A stretch of DNA of 64,000 nt from Synechocystis sp. LKSZ1. Its GTDB lineage: Bacteria; Cyanobacteriota; Cyanobacteriia; Cyanobacteriales; Microcystaceae. The notes below the pieces were generated by a model, which was not told where the DNA came from, ran no database searches, and was given only the letters and a program-made list of their open reading frames with translations. The stretch spans positions 434,001-498,000 of the forward strand of contig NZ_AP031572.1 of the NCBI RefSeq assembly GCF_040436315.1. The letters are read 5' to 3'. Positions 54,266-63,468 of the stretch are shown in pieces (within the stretch, counting starts at the first letter, position 1; each line of letters starts with the position of its first letter). Position numbers and translations under genes: made by a program.

Positions 54266-54330
54266 AAATCTCTCTGGCCCTGATTGGGAGAATTCGGACT
54301 ATATCCAGTTACTCAAGCCCAACAAAATGC

Positions 54331-54372
54331 CTAACCTCACCTGTCTTCCTAGCTAGCGAAGGCAGAGGGGTG
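54331..54372 (+). repeat. dispersed hairpin repeat, copy 5 (degenerate)
   Basis: Only cctaacctcacctgtc and gcgaaggcagaggggt remain; the hairpin core has been lost. It directly follows the second copy of the 21-base repeat, as copy 3 follows the first. Confidence 0.6.
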
Positions 54373-54456
54373 AATCGGCCTTAAGGCGATGCTTTCAAGT
54401 TGGGTTAAAATCAAGGCAATCGCTGACGCACAGACAATCTTTAGGTTATTTATACT

Positions 54457-54903
54457 ATGTTAGCCTTAGCCAAAACTGACTATGAACAAGACTTTGCGCT
54501 TTGGGTCGAACAAACAGTTGCCTTCCTCAAGGCCAAAGATTATGCGGCGGTAGATTGGCCAAATTTAATTGAGGAGGTAGAAGGGTTGACTCGTAGTGAT
54601 AGACGAGAGCTAGAAAATCGTTTAATTACCCTATTTGAACACGCTCTCAAACGTCGTTATGTGGCCTTGCCGGATTGTTATCGAGGTTGGGAAGTCACCC
54701 TATTGCGCACTCAATACCGACTAAAGCAAATCCTTGATGATTCCCCTAGTTTACGCAATTACTTTCTAGGAATTATGGAAAAGTGTTATCAAAATGCGGC
54801 GAAAAATATACGACGGGAATATGATGCTATTTTGCCGGAGGTCATTCCTTTTGATCAAGAAATTGACAAGTTATTAAACGAAGAATTTTGGCAGTTGCAA
54901 TGA
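54457..54903 (+). CDS. DUF29 protein, copy a
   Basis: 148-residue all-helical soluble protein of the DUF29 family: YEQDFALWVEQTVAFLKAKDY, NLIEEVEGLTRSDRRELENRL and a C-terminal PSLRNYFLGIMEKCYQNAAKN region (each a separate block). The family is abundant in cyanobacteria, often in several copies per genome, and has no assigned function. It resembles the copy at 62.8 kb most (both have the RRYVALPDCYRGWE / KRCYVNLPDCYRGWE block). It lies between dispersed repeats 5 and 6. Confidence 0.85.
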   Translation: MLALAKTDYEQDFALWVEQTVAFLKAKDYAAVDWPNLIEEVEGLTRSDRRELENRLITLFEHALKRRYVALPDCYRGWEVTLLRTQYRLKQILDDSPSLRNYFLGIMEKCYQNAAKNIRREYDAILPEVIPFDQEIDKLLNEEFWQLQ

Positions 54904-54919
54904 TCACCCGCGTGAATTG

Positions 54920-54990
54920 ATGCCAAATCTCTGAAGCCTAGCGACACAGACGACCCCGTCCATCCTCTTCGGTGCCGCAGGCGGAGAGCT
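54920..54990 (+). repeat. dispersed hairpin repeat, copy 6 (core deleted)
   Basis: Begins tgccaaatctctgaagcc and continues gaccccgtccatcctc, then jumps to ggtgccgcaggcggagag. The AAGGGGAGG arm of the hairpin is missing. Confidence 0.75.
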
Positions 54991-55043
54991 GAATCTCTCT
55001 CCCTTATTGAAAAAATTGGGATTAAACTAGGCCTTATCTTTCA

Positions 55044-55538
55044 TTGCGTCTGACCATGCTCCGTTCTCCGTCCTCTCTTTCTCCCCCCCTTAATCTGAGC
55101 GCACTCTACGAACAAGATTACTATGCTTGGCTCCAGGCTACAGCGAAACAATTGAAGGACAATCAACTCCAGGGCCTGGATCGGTTAAATTTGCTCGAAG
55201 AAATTGAAAGCATGGGACGAAGCGAAAAGAATGCCTTAGGGAGCAACCTACAAATCCTTTTAATGCATCTTCTCAAGTATCGCTATCAACCCGAAAAACG
55301 CTCGAATAGCTGGCTATTAACGATTTTTGAGCATCGTGACCGCATCGAAGAGGCCCTAGAACAAAGTCCGAGCCTACAACCCTATCTCAGGGAGATTTTC
55401 CATAAATGTTATGCTAAAGCCCGCCAGAAGGCCGCGCTAGAAACGGGTCTGGCCCTCAACACATTTCCCGCCGAGTCTCCCTTTAGTTTAGACGAGACGT
55501 TAGATGTTGATTTTTTGCCGGAAACCAAAAGTGGTTAG
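55044..55538 (+). CDS. DUF29 protein, copy b
   Basis: 164 residues, DUF29. LYEQDYYAWLQATAKQLKDNQ and LNLLEEIESMGRSEKNALGSNL mark the N-terminal half, PSLQPYLREIFHKCYAKARQKA the C-terminal half. It is closer to the family consensus (GRSEKNAL) than copy a, so the two are old paralogues rather than a fresh tandem duplication. The start may be the ATG eleven codons in (55053, MLRSPSSL...). Function unknown. Confidence 0.85.
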   Translation: MRLTMLRSPSSLSPPLNLSALYEQDYYAWLQATAKQLKDNQLQGLDRLNLLEEIESMGRSEKNALGSNLQILLMHLLKYRYQPEKRSNSWLLTIFEHRDRIEEALEQSPSLQPYLREIFHKCYAKARQKAALETGLALNTFPAESPFSLDETLDVDFLPETKSG

Positions 55539-55559
55539 AAATTTGGCTACTTTTCTGTT

Positions 55560-57302
55560 CTACTGCAATACTTTTTCGAGTTCATGCTGTTGCCAGAGCG
55601 ATTGGTACAAACCCGGTTGCTGTAACAGGGCCTCGTGGGTTCCACTTTGCACAATCTGGCCCTGATCCATGACTAAAATACGGTCAGCCTGGGCGGCGGC
55701 GGACAGTTGATGGGAAATAAAAATAACGGTGTTCTGACGCTGTTGGGCCAGATAGCTCAAAATATGGGTGGCGGTTTGATTATCCACACTGGAGAGGGCA
55801 TCATCCAACACCAGGACAGGGGCCTCTAATACCAAGGCCCGAGCCAGGGCCGTGCGTTGGCGTTGGCCCCCGGACAGGGAAATGCCTCGTTCTCCGACCA
55901 GGGTCTGGTACTGCTGAGGAAAATAATGGATCTCTGAGTCTAGATAGGCCTGCTGGGCCGCCTTGGCGATGGCGTCTCCCTCCAACTGGGGGACACCATA
56001 GCGGATATTATTTTCAATCGTGGTACTGAACAAAAAACTTTCTTGGGGCACAAAGGCGATGGCTCGGCGGAGATCCTCTAGACTGACTTGGGTAATATCT
56101 ACACCATCTAAGAACAATTGGCCGGGGGCAATATCTAAGAGACGAGGTAGGGCATTGGCCAATGTCGATTTCCCGCAACCGATGGGGCCAACAATGGCCA
56201 CCATTTCCCCCGGTTCAATGCAAAAATTAACGTCCTTCAAGGCCCAGGTTTCGCTACCCGGATAACGATAACTGAGGTGAGTCGCCGTGATTTCCCCCAG
56301 CAAGGGTCGGGCCAGGGCCTGAACCGTAGGCACATTCTGAATACGGGGCTGAGCCTGAAAAATAGCCTCCACCCGGTCGATGCTCACTTCTCCCCGCTGG
56401 TAAGCCGTAATGGTAAACCCCAGCAGGGCCGTGGGGAAGACCAAACGCTCCACTAAAATAATCAGGGCAATAAAATCCCCAATACTAATTTCTCCCTTTT
56501 GAATGGCAGCCGTGCCAAAGGCCAGCAGCAGGAGCAAGCTAATGTAGGACAGGCCCTCAATGACCGGAAACAACAAATTACGAGTCTGTACTAGCTTGAG
56601 ATTGGCCTGGAGCAATTTTTGATTTTGACGGCGAAAGGCCTGGCGCTCGTTGTCTTCCTGGGCATAGATTTTAATCAGATTAATGCCGCTCATGTCTTCT
56701 TGGATCAATTCACTGAGATCCGAGAGTTCTTCCTGAACTGCCAACTGGTAATCCCGCAGTTTGCCGCTAAACAGGTTAACAATCTGGAGCATCACCGGAT
56801 AAACCGCGATGGCCATCAGACTGAGGGGAATATGAATGGAGAGCATCGCCGGCAGGGTCAGAGCATAGGCAAAAATGGTATTAATTAAACTCAGCACCGC
56901 AAACCCAACTAAGCGACGAATATTATCCACATCACTGGTGGCCCGATTGATCAGGTCGCCCGAGGTATTTTCACTAAAGTAGGCCGGCTCTAGTTTGAGC
57001 AGATGGCTAAAGATCTGTTGCTTAAGGTTGTACTCTATCTGGCGACCAATCCCAAAAATCGCTAGCCGGGAAATCATCCGAATGGCCCACATCACCGAGG
57101 CCAGGGCCATAATAGCCAGGGCCACGCCGAGCAGTTGGCCCAAATGAAAATTGGCCCCGAGGTCGTCAATGCTATCTCTAATTAAGATTGGGATGTAAAC
57201 CCCGAGGACATTGGCCAATAACAGGGCCACCATCCCGACCCCTAGGGCCTTTTTATGGGGGGATAGATAGGCTAAGAGGCGGCGAAAACGAGATTGGGCC
57301 AT
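55560..57302 (-). CDS. ABC exporter (fused membrane and ATPase domains)
   Basis: 580-residue half-transporter working as a dimer. Six membrane segments lie in residues 1-310. The ATPase domain has Walker A VGPIGCGKST near 373, signature LSGGQRQRTALARAL near 477, Walker B VLVLDDALSSVD and the H-loop FISHQLSA. Such MsbA/McjD-type exporters carry lipids, peptides or drugs; the substrate is unknown. It lies 6 bases after the 2Fe-2S ferredoxin gene on the same strand and near tolC, but a link with TolC, which serves a different class of exporter complex, is only a possibility. Confidence 0.9.
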   Translation of the reverse strand: MAQSRFRRLLAYLSPHKKALGVGMVALLLANVLGVYIPILIRDSIDDLGANFHLGQLLGVALAIMALASVMWAIRMISRLAIFGIGRQIEYNLKQQIFSHLLKLEPAYFSENTSGDLINRATSDVDNIRRLVGFAVLSLINTIFAYALTLPAMLSIHIPLSLMAIAVYPVMLQIVNLFSGKLRDYQLAVQEELSDLSELIQEDMSGINLIKIYAQEDNERQAFRRQNQKLLQANLKLVQTRNLLFPVIEGLSYISLLLLLAFGTAAIQKGEISIGDFIALIILVERLVFPTALLGFTITAYQRGEVSIDRVEAIFQAQPRIQNVPTVQALARPLLGEITATHLSYRYPGSETWALKDVNFCIEPGEMVAIVGPIGCGKSTLANALPRLLDIAPGQLFLDGVDITQVSLEDLRRAIAFVPQESFLFSTTIENNIRYGVPQLEGDAIAKAAQQAYLDSEIHYFPQQYQTLVGERGISLSGGQRQRTALARALVLEAPVLVLDDALSSVDNQTATHILSYLAQQRQNTVIFISHQLSAAAQADRILVMDQGQIVQSGTHEALLQQPGLYQSLWQQHELEKVLQ

Positions 57303-57308
57303 TAGAAA

Positions 57309-57605
57309 CTAGGGCTTGGTGTTGACACTGACGGGCCCATTCACCAGGGTCTGACAGGCCAGGCGATAGGAGTCCGGTTTTTTGCGAAGGACGCGCTGTT
57401 CAAAATCCGTTTTGGGGGATAAATTCTCCATGCCCGCCACGATCTCTACAATACAAGTCCCGCACTGGCCATAGCCACCACAATTCATTAATTTCCCTCT
57501 AAGGGTATAGAGGTCAACTCCATTTTGCAGGGCCTTTTCCCGGAGATTGGCCCCCTGGGCAACAACTACCTCCTTTCCTTCTTTGACAAACGTGATCGTC
57601 ATCAT
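57309..57605 (-). CDS. plant-type [2Fe-2S] ferredoxin
   Basis: 98 residues (Met1 or Met2). The cluster cysteines are in [11 protein letters not shown] (three, with spacing C-x5-C-x2-C) and LACQT (fourth). The first spacing is one residue longer than the common C-x4-C of photosynthetic PetF, so this is a specialised ferredoxin rather than the main electron carrier. The basic tail and [24 protein letters not shown] region are typical of the FdxC/adrenodoxin-side group. It precedes the ABC exporter gene by 6 bases. Confidence 0.88.
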   Translation of the reverse strand: MMTITFVKEGKEVVVAQGANLREKALQNGVDLYTLRGKLMNCGGYGQCGTCIVEIVAGMENLSPKTDFEQRVLRKKPDSYRLACQTLVNGPVSVNTKP

Positions 57606-57689
57606 CCCTCCTGGTGCTATTGAATGACTGGCGCAATATTAAGAAATTTTACGGGATTCTGCGACGATTCTAGTTTTCTGCTAGAGGAA

Positions 57690-59273
57690 TTAGGGCTGAA
57701 TATCAAACAACTGATTATTGGGTAGGTTGCTCACCGAGCGTTGCAGACGATTGAGAGATTGGTTGTAGCCAATGATGGCCTGGAGAAAACGGCCCCGAGC
57801 GTTGGCCAAGTCCCGCTGGGCATTAATGACATCTGTCTGGGTACCGACCCCTGCTTGGAACCGTAACCGAGCCAGGCGCAGGGCCTCTTCAAAACGGGTG
57901 ACGTTGGTGCGGGTACTGACGATGTTTTCCTTGGTGGAAATGAGGTTGTTGTAGGACTCCTCCACATCGAAGCGGATTTGGTTGCGCTGTTTGGTAAATT
58001 CACTCTGGGCAATGTCCATCTGACGTTCGGCCCGACGAGCTTCGGCAAAGGCCCGGCCACCATCAAAAAAGTCCCAGCGTACTCGGGCAGTAAAGGCGTA
58101 ACCATCGACGACGCCGACGGCGTTATCAAAATTGTCTTGGTAGTCGTAGCTGGCCACAAAATCGACCCGAGGTTTAATGGCCGAGAGGGCAATCTTACGA
58201 TCTTGGTCGCTAATCTCTACCTGGATCAACTGTTGTTCGAGTTCAGCCCGATTTTTATAGGCCTGGACAATGGTGTTTTCAAGGGGAATCGTCCAATTGC
58301 CGGCCTCTTTGATCTCATCGGCAGCCGTTAATTCTACCTGTTGACCAACGTTAAGCAGTTGAGAAATCCGACGGCGGGCATTGCGCTGATCAGCAATAGC
58401 TCGGGTCAGGGCCTCATTAGCGGTGGCTAAATCCCCTTCGGCCCGGAGCACATCAAATCGGGTTCCCAAGCCTGCCTGTTCCAAGAGTCGCGCATCCCGC
58501 AAACTTTGGGCGGCATCTTCCACCGAGGCCTGGGCAATGGCCACCTGGGCATCGGCCCCTTGCAGGGCATAGTAACGATCCGTCACATCAAAGCGAGTTT
58601 GTTCCGAGGTCACTTCAATTTGTAGCCGGCTATTTTGGACTTGCTTTTCGGCCTTTTCAATTTGGGCGCTACGCTCTCCCCCCGTGTAGATGTTGTAGGT
58701 TAATTGCAGTGAGCCAACAGCGTTGGTACTAGTTTCCTTTTGGACGTTGGGCACGATGAAGGGGTTATTTTGGGCATTGATTTGGTTCAGGGCATTATTC
58801 AACTCAATGCCTGGGCTACTTTCACGACTAAAGGAAAAATTAGTACTTAGGGTCGGATAGAGGGCGGCCCTAGCGGCGGTCAAACCAGCCTCTTCTCGCT
58901 CTAGAACAATTCGGGCCTGCTGGAGTTCCGGATTATTTTTCAGGGCCAGTTCAATAGCCTGGTTGAGGGTAATGGCCTGGCGGATATTGGTTTGGACTTC
59001 CTGGGGCTTGGTGGGAAACAGCAGGGGCGTTCCAGCCGGGTTTAGATTGTTGGGGGGGCGGTCTGACGGCAATTGGAGCGTGCTAACGCCAGCCGCCTCT
59101 GGAGAGGACGAATTGGTGGAGGGAACAGTCTGGGCAGGGGAAGACGAATTGGTAGGGGGAACAGTCTGGGCATTGGAAATCAGACCCATCGCTAAGACGC
59201 CACAGAGGCCAGTACCAAGACTCAATAATGCACGAGATAGAGATAGGGAAAACTGGGAGGAAATTGATTTCAT
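57690..59273 (-). CDS. tolC: TolC-family outer-membrane efflux protein
   Basis: 527 residues from the ATG at 59273 (six more from 59291). A signal peptide (about 10-35) precedes a Ser/Thr/Pro linker with an 11-residue tandem repeat (QTVPPTNSSSP, QTVPSTNSSSP). The linker is followed by the duplicated TolC helical barrel: TLNQAIELALKNNPEL, AALYPTLSTNFSFS, GLGTRFDVLRAEGDLATA and VGTQTDVINAQRDLANARG. It forms the outer-membrane tunnel for export of proteins and drugs; in Synechocystis the homologue slr1270 is needed for S-layer secretion and drug resistance. No inner-membrane partner is adjacent. Confidence 0.92.
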   Translation of the reverse strand: MKSISSQFSLSLSRALLSLGTGLCGVLAMGLISNAQTVPPTNSSSPAQTVPSTNSSSPEAAGVSTLQLPSDRPPNNLNPAGTPLLFPTKPQEVQTNIRQAITLNQAIELALKNNPELQQARIVLEREEAGLTAARAALYPTLSTNFSFSRESSPGIELNNALNQINAQNNPFIVPNVQKETSTNAVGSLQLTYNIYTGGERSAQIEKAEKQVQNSRLQIEVTSEQTRFDVTDRYYALQGADAQVAIAQASVEDAAQSLRDARLLEQAGLGTRFDVLRAEGDLATANEALTRAIADQRNARRRISQLLNVGQQVELTAADEIKEAGNWTIPLENTIVQAYKNRAELEQQLIQVEISDQDRKIALSAIKPRVDFVASYDYQDNFDNAVGVVDGYAFTARVRWDFFDGGRAFAEARRAERQMDIAQSEFTKQRNQIRFDVEESYNNLISTKENIVSTRTNVTRFEEALRLARLRFQAGVGTQTDVINAQRDLANARGRFLQAIIGYNQSLNRLQRSVSNLPNNQLFDIQP

Positions 59274-59366
59274 AGGAATTTGTCCAGACAAGTTGTCTCT
59301 TAAGCAAAAATATAAACTAGGGCATCTCCGCTAAATAACTTACCGCATCGGCCCAGGAATGAAAAC

Positions 59367-60938
59367 TTACCCAGGGGCGTAGCAGTGCTGAACCGCACCA
59401 GCACGTCGGGGGTCGCCAACGCCTTCTAGGATCCCGCTGGCGGGGTAACCAACGGCATGAACTCCGCCAAAAAACATATTTTGTTCTCGCCACAGATGCA
59501 CTTGAGTTCCATCTTGAAAGGCTAGGATTTCTAAGACTTCTGGATTTTTTAAAGGTTCCACATTTAGATGATAGTCCTCCCAATGAAGGCGGGATTGAGT
59601 AACGGCTTCGGGCAGGGCCAGACCAAAGTCCAGGTAGTGGGAAATCACCTGCCACAGGGCCGTCCGAATGCGATTCGACCCCCCAGAGCCTAGCACTAAC
59701 TCTGGCCGCTGTTCCCCCAACAGGAGGGTAGGGGCCATCATCGAAGACAACCGTTGGCCCGTCGCCCACTGATGGAAACCATGGGGATTGAGGTCGGCTT
59801 CCCCCAGCATATTGTTGAGCATGATGCCTGTCCCCGGTAGAAAATGAGCCGAGCCTTCGCCATTAGAACTGGTGACACTGGCGGCATTGCCTTCTTGATC
59901 CAGGACACTAATATGAGTTGTACTACCGAGCTTATTACTGGGAAACGGGCCCAACAGGTGGGCCTGGTACTGCTTTAGGAGTTTCTCCGACAAAAAGCGG
60001 GCGGCGATGTCCGATTGATAAATGGCGGGGTCGTAGTGATGATTGCGGGCCTGATTGGTCAAGGCCATGATCTGGCTAAACAGGGCCAGATGCTCGACGC
60101 TTTCTAGACGAATGGTGGTCATATCCACCGCTTCCAGCAACTTGAGAGCAAAGGCGATGAGACTACCGCCAGAACTGGGAGGGGGATTGGTCAGTAACCG
60201 ATGGCCCCGGTAGGTCAGGGCCAGGGGCGGCCGCACCCAGACTTGATAGGTTTGTAAATCCTCTAGGGTTAAATAACCGCCATCGGCCAAACTGGCGACT
60301 AAATGATGAGCTAGATCCCCTTGATAAAATTCCCGTGCCCCCTTCTGGGCCAAGTATTCCAAGGTATTGGCCAAGGCTGGACATCGGCCCGTTTCCCCTG
60401 CTTCTAGCAAGGCCCCCTGGGGAGCATAGATCGCCTGGCCCTCGGCGGTATGGGTCAAAATGGGCTGAAGCAGTCGATAGGTAAAGGCATTAAAGGCATT
60501 GACGGTAAATCCGCGCCGGGCGTAGTCAACCGCCGGTTCAATCAACACCTTAAACGGTAGTCGGCCCAATTGTTGATGCACCGTAAACAGGCCCGCCACC
60601 AGGCCCGGTACGGCAATGGACGCTTTGCCAATGTGAAAGGTCTGCACCGCACCGCCAAAATTCAGATCCACCGGGCCAAAATCTAGGTCAGCAACCGCTT
60701 TTTTGCGCTGGGGGGTTTGGCAAAAAAAGTCAAACAATCGATTTTCCTGGTTTTGACTATGGGCCAGCAGGAAACCGCCACCACCCAAGGACGTGAGGGT
60801 CGATTCCACCACACAGGCCGCCAAGACCGCCGCAATGGCCGCATCAAAGGCATTGCCCCCGGCCTCTAGGATCAAGCGGCCCGCCTCCGCCGTTTGGGGA
60901 TGACCGGCGGCGATAACACCCTGGGTTTTTTGCGCCAT
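59367..60938 (-). CDS. ggt: gamma-glutamyltransferase
   Basis: 523-residue N-terminal-nucleophile enzyme that cleaves or transfers the gamma-glutamyl group of glutathione. N-terminal block [29 protein letters not shown] (about 29-57) and the self-cleavage site before Thr near 338 in [16 protein letters not shown], followed by LNNMLGE and LSSMMAPT substrate loops. No signal peptide is visible, so it is probably cytoplasmic. It is divergent from the kinase gene with about 70 bases between starts. Confidence 0.92.
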   Translation of the reverse strand: MAQKTQGVIAAGHPQTAEAGRLILEAGGNAFDAAIAAVLAACVVESTLTSLGGGGFLLAHSQNQENRLFDFFCQTPQRKKAVADLDFGPVDLNFGGAVQTFHIGKASIAVPGLVAGLFTVHQQLGRLPFKVLIEPAVDYARRGFTVNAFNAFTYRLLQPILTHTAEGQAIYAPQGALLEAGETGRCPALANTLEYLAQKGAREFYQGDLAHHLVASLADGGYLTLEDLQTYQVWVRPPLALTYRGHRLLTNPPPSSGGSLIAFALKLLEAVDMTTIRLESVEHLALFSQIMALTNQARNHHYDPAIYQSDIAARFLSEKLLKQYQAHLLGPFPSNKLGSTTHISVLDQEGNAASVTSSNGEGSAHFLPGTGIMLNNMLGEADLNPHGFHQWATGQRLSSMMAPTLLLGEQRPELVLGSGGSNRIRTALWQVISHYLDFGLALPEAVTQSRLHWEDYHLNVEPLKNPEVLEILAFQDGTQVHLWREQNMFFGGVHAVGYPASGILEGVGDPRRAGAVQHCYAPG

Positions 60939-61009
60939 GATTGTACTTATCCTTGAAGCAATCCTCGTCTTGGGAACTAAAATTAAGCATAGGTCTTATC
61001 CCCAGCGTT

Positions 61010-62719
61010 ATGAGCCAGTGTCTGAATCCTGATTGTTTAACCCTCAATCCGACCACCCATCAATTTTGCCAAAAGTGTGGCAAGGTTCTGCTCCTCAAAG
61101 ACCGCTACCAGGCCATGAAGCTGATTGGTCAGGGGGGCTTTGGGAAAACCTTTTTGGCCATCGACCACGATAAGCCCTCTAAACCTCACTGTGTAATCAA
61201 GCAGTTTTTTCCTCAGCTAGAAGGTTCGGATGGCATGGCTAAAGCCGAGGCCCTATTTGCGGCAGAGGCCCAGCGCCTAGAAGAATTAGGACATCATGAT
61301 CAGATTCCGGCATTGTTGGCTTATTTCACCGTTGAGGGTCGGCAGTACCTCGTTCAGGAATATATCGAAGGGGAAAATTTAGACGAGGAGTTAAAGCGCC
61401 TGGGGACATTTGATGAGGCCAAGATTCGGCAGGTATTACTGGATCTATTGCCGGTATTAGATTTTATCCATCAGCGTCAGGTCATTCATCGGGACATTAA
61501 GCCAGAAAATATTATCCGTCGAGCCTTGGATCAGAAGTTGGTTTTGGTGGACTTTGGAGCAGCGAAACAACTCTCATCAGCTAATCGAGCGAGAACGGGT
61601 ACAGTAATTGGCACAGTGGGCTATGCTTCACCAGAGCAGATGAATGGCAAAGCAGTTAGTTCTAGCGATCTTTATAGTCTGGGCGTCACTTGCTTACATT
61701 TGCTAACCGGTATTGAACCGGGTGAATTATTTGATCTAGAAGAATATCAATGGGACTGGCATAAGTATCTTAAACAACAAGTTATTAGTCATGAAATTAA
61801 ACAAATTCTAGGTAAATTAGTCAATCTGGGAATCAGTAAAAGATATACAGAAGCTATTTTAGTAGTAAACGATCTGCAAGAACGAAAAAGCTCCTCTATC
61901 GGTACAAAAAATGCAACCACCATTCAACCTAAAGGAATAGCCATTTCAACACCAATACAGAAAGCTATTCCTAACTATAATTATGCAAAGTTATATGATA
62001 CTGCATACGCTGAATACAACCTGGGGAATTATCAAGAAGCATGCAGACTAATAAAATTAATGGAAGCTAAATTTTCTGATGATCCCAATATCTTGCTACT
62101 TCATGGTCATATTCTTGTTGGACTTGAAAAATATGATGAAGCCTACAAAAAATATCGGCTAGTTCTATCTTTGAGCAATCGTCAAGATATATTACTGGCT
62201 GCAAGAAAATCAATACAAACAATTGAATCTTTATTGCTTCCAGAAAATAATTCTCAGTCCGTTAACTCCAACCAAGAATCCCAGCTTATTTTAAATAATT
62301 ATCAGCAAGGCAGAAAGAATTTTTCTAGGAAAAAAATTGGCAAATTGATTTTAAAAAATACTGATCTTCCCGACATAAATTTTCATTCATCAGATTTAAG
62401 CTATTCTGATTTTCAAAATTCTAGATTAATCCAGGCAGTATTTGAGAATGCAATTCTAGTTAATGCTAATTTTGGCAATACTAATTTATTTCAATCTAAT
62501 TTTAAAAAAGCAAATCTAGTTAATGCTTCTTTTAAAGGAGCCAATTTACAAGGGGCTGATTTTAGAGGTACTGATGTTACTCATTGTGATTTTACAAATG
62601 CGAATCTTAAAGATGCAAATTTGTGTGGTATTGACCTGAGAAAAGCAAGTATTTCTCTTCGTCAATTGGCCATCGCCAAAACAGATTTAAAAACAGAAAT
62701 ACCTGATATTTCTTTATAA
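61010..62719 (+). CDS. spkB: SpkB-like Ser/Thr protein kinase with pentapeptide repeats
   Basis: 569 residues from the ATG at 61010. A Cys4 motif leads (Cys4, Cys9, Cys20, Cys23), as in Synechocystis SpkB (slr1697), where it links the kinase to oxidative stress. The kinase domain has GQGGFGKTF near 39, the catalytic lysine in CVIKQFFP, HRDIKPENI near 160 and DFGAAKQ near 182. A linker with a TPR-like pair (about 330-400) and about ten pentapeptide repeats (ADLRN-type: ANLVNASFKGANLQGADFRG) finish the protein. The second half (from about 61740) is strikingly more AT-rich than the kinase half. Confidence 0.88.
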   Translation: MSQCLNPDCLTLNPTTHQFCQKCGKVLLLKDRYQAMKLIGQGGFGKTFLAIDHDKPSKPHCVIKQFFPQLEGSDGMAKAEALFAAEAQRLEELGHHDQIPALLAYFTVEGRQYLVQEYIEGENLDEELKRLGTFDEAKIRQVLLDLLPVLDFIHQRQVIHRDIKPENIIRRALDQKLVLVDFGAAKQLSSANRARTGTVIGTVGYASPEQMNGKAVSSSDLYSLGVTCLHLLTGIEPGELFDLEEYQWDWHKYLKQQVISHEIKQILGKLVNLGISKRYTEAILVVNDLQERKSSSIGTKNATTIQPKGIAISTPIQKAIPNYNYAKLYDTAYAEYNLGNYQEACRLIKLMEAKFSDDPNILLLHGHILVGLEKYDEAYKKYRLVLSLSNRQDILLAARKSIQTIESLLLPENNSQSVNSNQESQLILNNYQQGRKNFSRKKIGKLILKNTDLPDINFHSSDLSYSDFQNSRLIQAVFENAILVNANFGNTNLFQSNFKKANLVNASFKGANLQGADFRGTDVTHCDFTNANLKDANLCGIDLRKASISLRQLAIAKTDLKTEIPDISL

Positions 62720-62778
62720 GGCTTGAGAATATTGTATTGAAAAATTAATAAATAAAATTGATTCCTAACCAACCTAAC

Positions 62779-63237
62779 ATGAAGCTAAAAACTAAAGGCG
62801 TACTCTATGAGACCGATTTTGCCTTGTGGATAGAAGAAACCTTAGCGTTATTAAATGCCCGTAACTTTGCCCAACTGGATCTAGAACATCTGATGGAGGA
62901 AATTGAAGCCTTGGGAATCAGCCAACGGAAAGCCGTTGCTAGTTTTCTCGTGCGTCTATTCGAGCATTTACTCAAACGATGCTATGTCAATTTGCCCGAC
63001 TGCTATCGGGGTTGGGAAATCGAAATTCGTAACTTTCGTCGAGAACTGAAACGAGAGTTGAAATACTCCCCCAGTCTCCAACGCTTTATGTTGGACATTT
63101 GGCCCGAATCCTACCAAGAGGCCCTTGGGGCCATGCAAGAAGACTATCCTGAAACGGCTTTTCCCCAAGCTTGTCCCTGGCCCCTCGATAGCGAAGTCCT
63201 ACTGAATCAGGCGTTTTGGCAAGATATTGAGGCCTAA
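62779..63237 (+). CDS. DUF29 protein, copy c
   Basis: 152 residues from the ATG at 62779 (an in-frame TTG at 62758 adds 7). LYETDFALWIEETLALLNARNF, HLMEEIEALGISQRKAVASFL and NLPDCYRGWEIEIRNFRRELK identify DUF29. It resembles copy a (54457-54903) more than copy b. It follows the kinase gene by 59 bases in the same direction. Function unknown. Confidence 0.85.
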   Translation: MKLKTKGVLYETDFALWIEETLALLNARNFAQLDLEHLMEEIEALGISQRKAVASFLVRLFEHLLKRCYVNLPDCYRGWEIEIRNFRRELKRELKYSPSLQRFMLDIWPESYQEALGAMQEDYPETAFPQACPWPLDSEVLLNQAFWQDIEA

Positions 63238-63354
63238 GTAATGGCCCAACCCCCGCCCATCAATGTTACCAGACACGAGGTAAAGCCCTTCTACTAAAAG
63301 AGTAAGTGGTAATACCCATATAGTGGTAGTATTATCTATACAGTGAAGGACAAC

Positions 63355-63447
63355 ATGACAGGCAGCTACATGCTATGGGCTGTTTTCTTTGGAAGCTTTC
63401 TAGGAAGACCATCACAGCGACGATTAGCTTACTCGTATTACCGGTGA
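63355..63447 (+). CDS. possible 30-residue membrane peptide
   Basis: A short frame starts at ATG with AAGGA 6-10 bases upstream: a hydrophobic stretch (MLWAVFFGSFLG) followed by a basic tail (RPSQRRLAYSYYR). The composition fits a single-pass micropeptide, but nothing else supports it, and no known photosystem small subunit matches. Confidence 0.25.
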   Translation: MTGSYMLWAVFFGSFLGRPSQRRLAYSYYR

Positions 63448-63468
63448 TACCCCCCTTTTGAATGAGCG

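Larger units (their letters stand above)
54152..54456 (+). other. intergenic stretch with repeat copies 4 and 5
   Basis: 305 bases made largely of repeats: copy 4, the 21-base repeat at 54311-54331 and the partial copy 5. No gene. Confidence 0.75.

Noticed and set aside
57690-59273. 11-residue tandem repeat in the TolC linker as a functional motif
   Set aside because: It lies in a low-complexity Ser/Thr/Pro linker after the signal peptide, where such slippage is common and without clear meaning.
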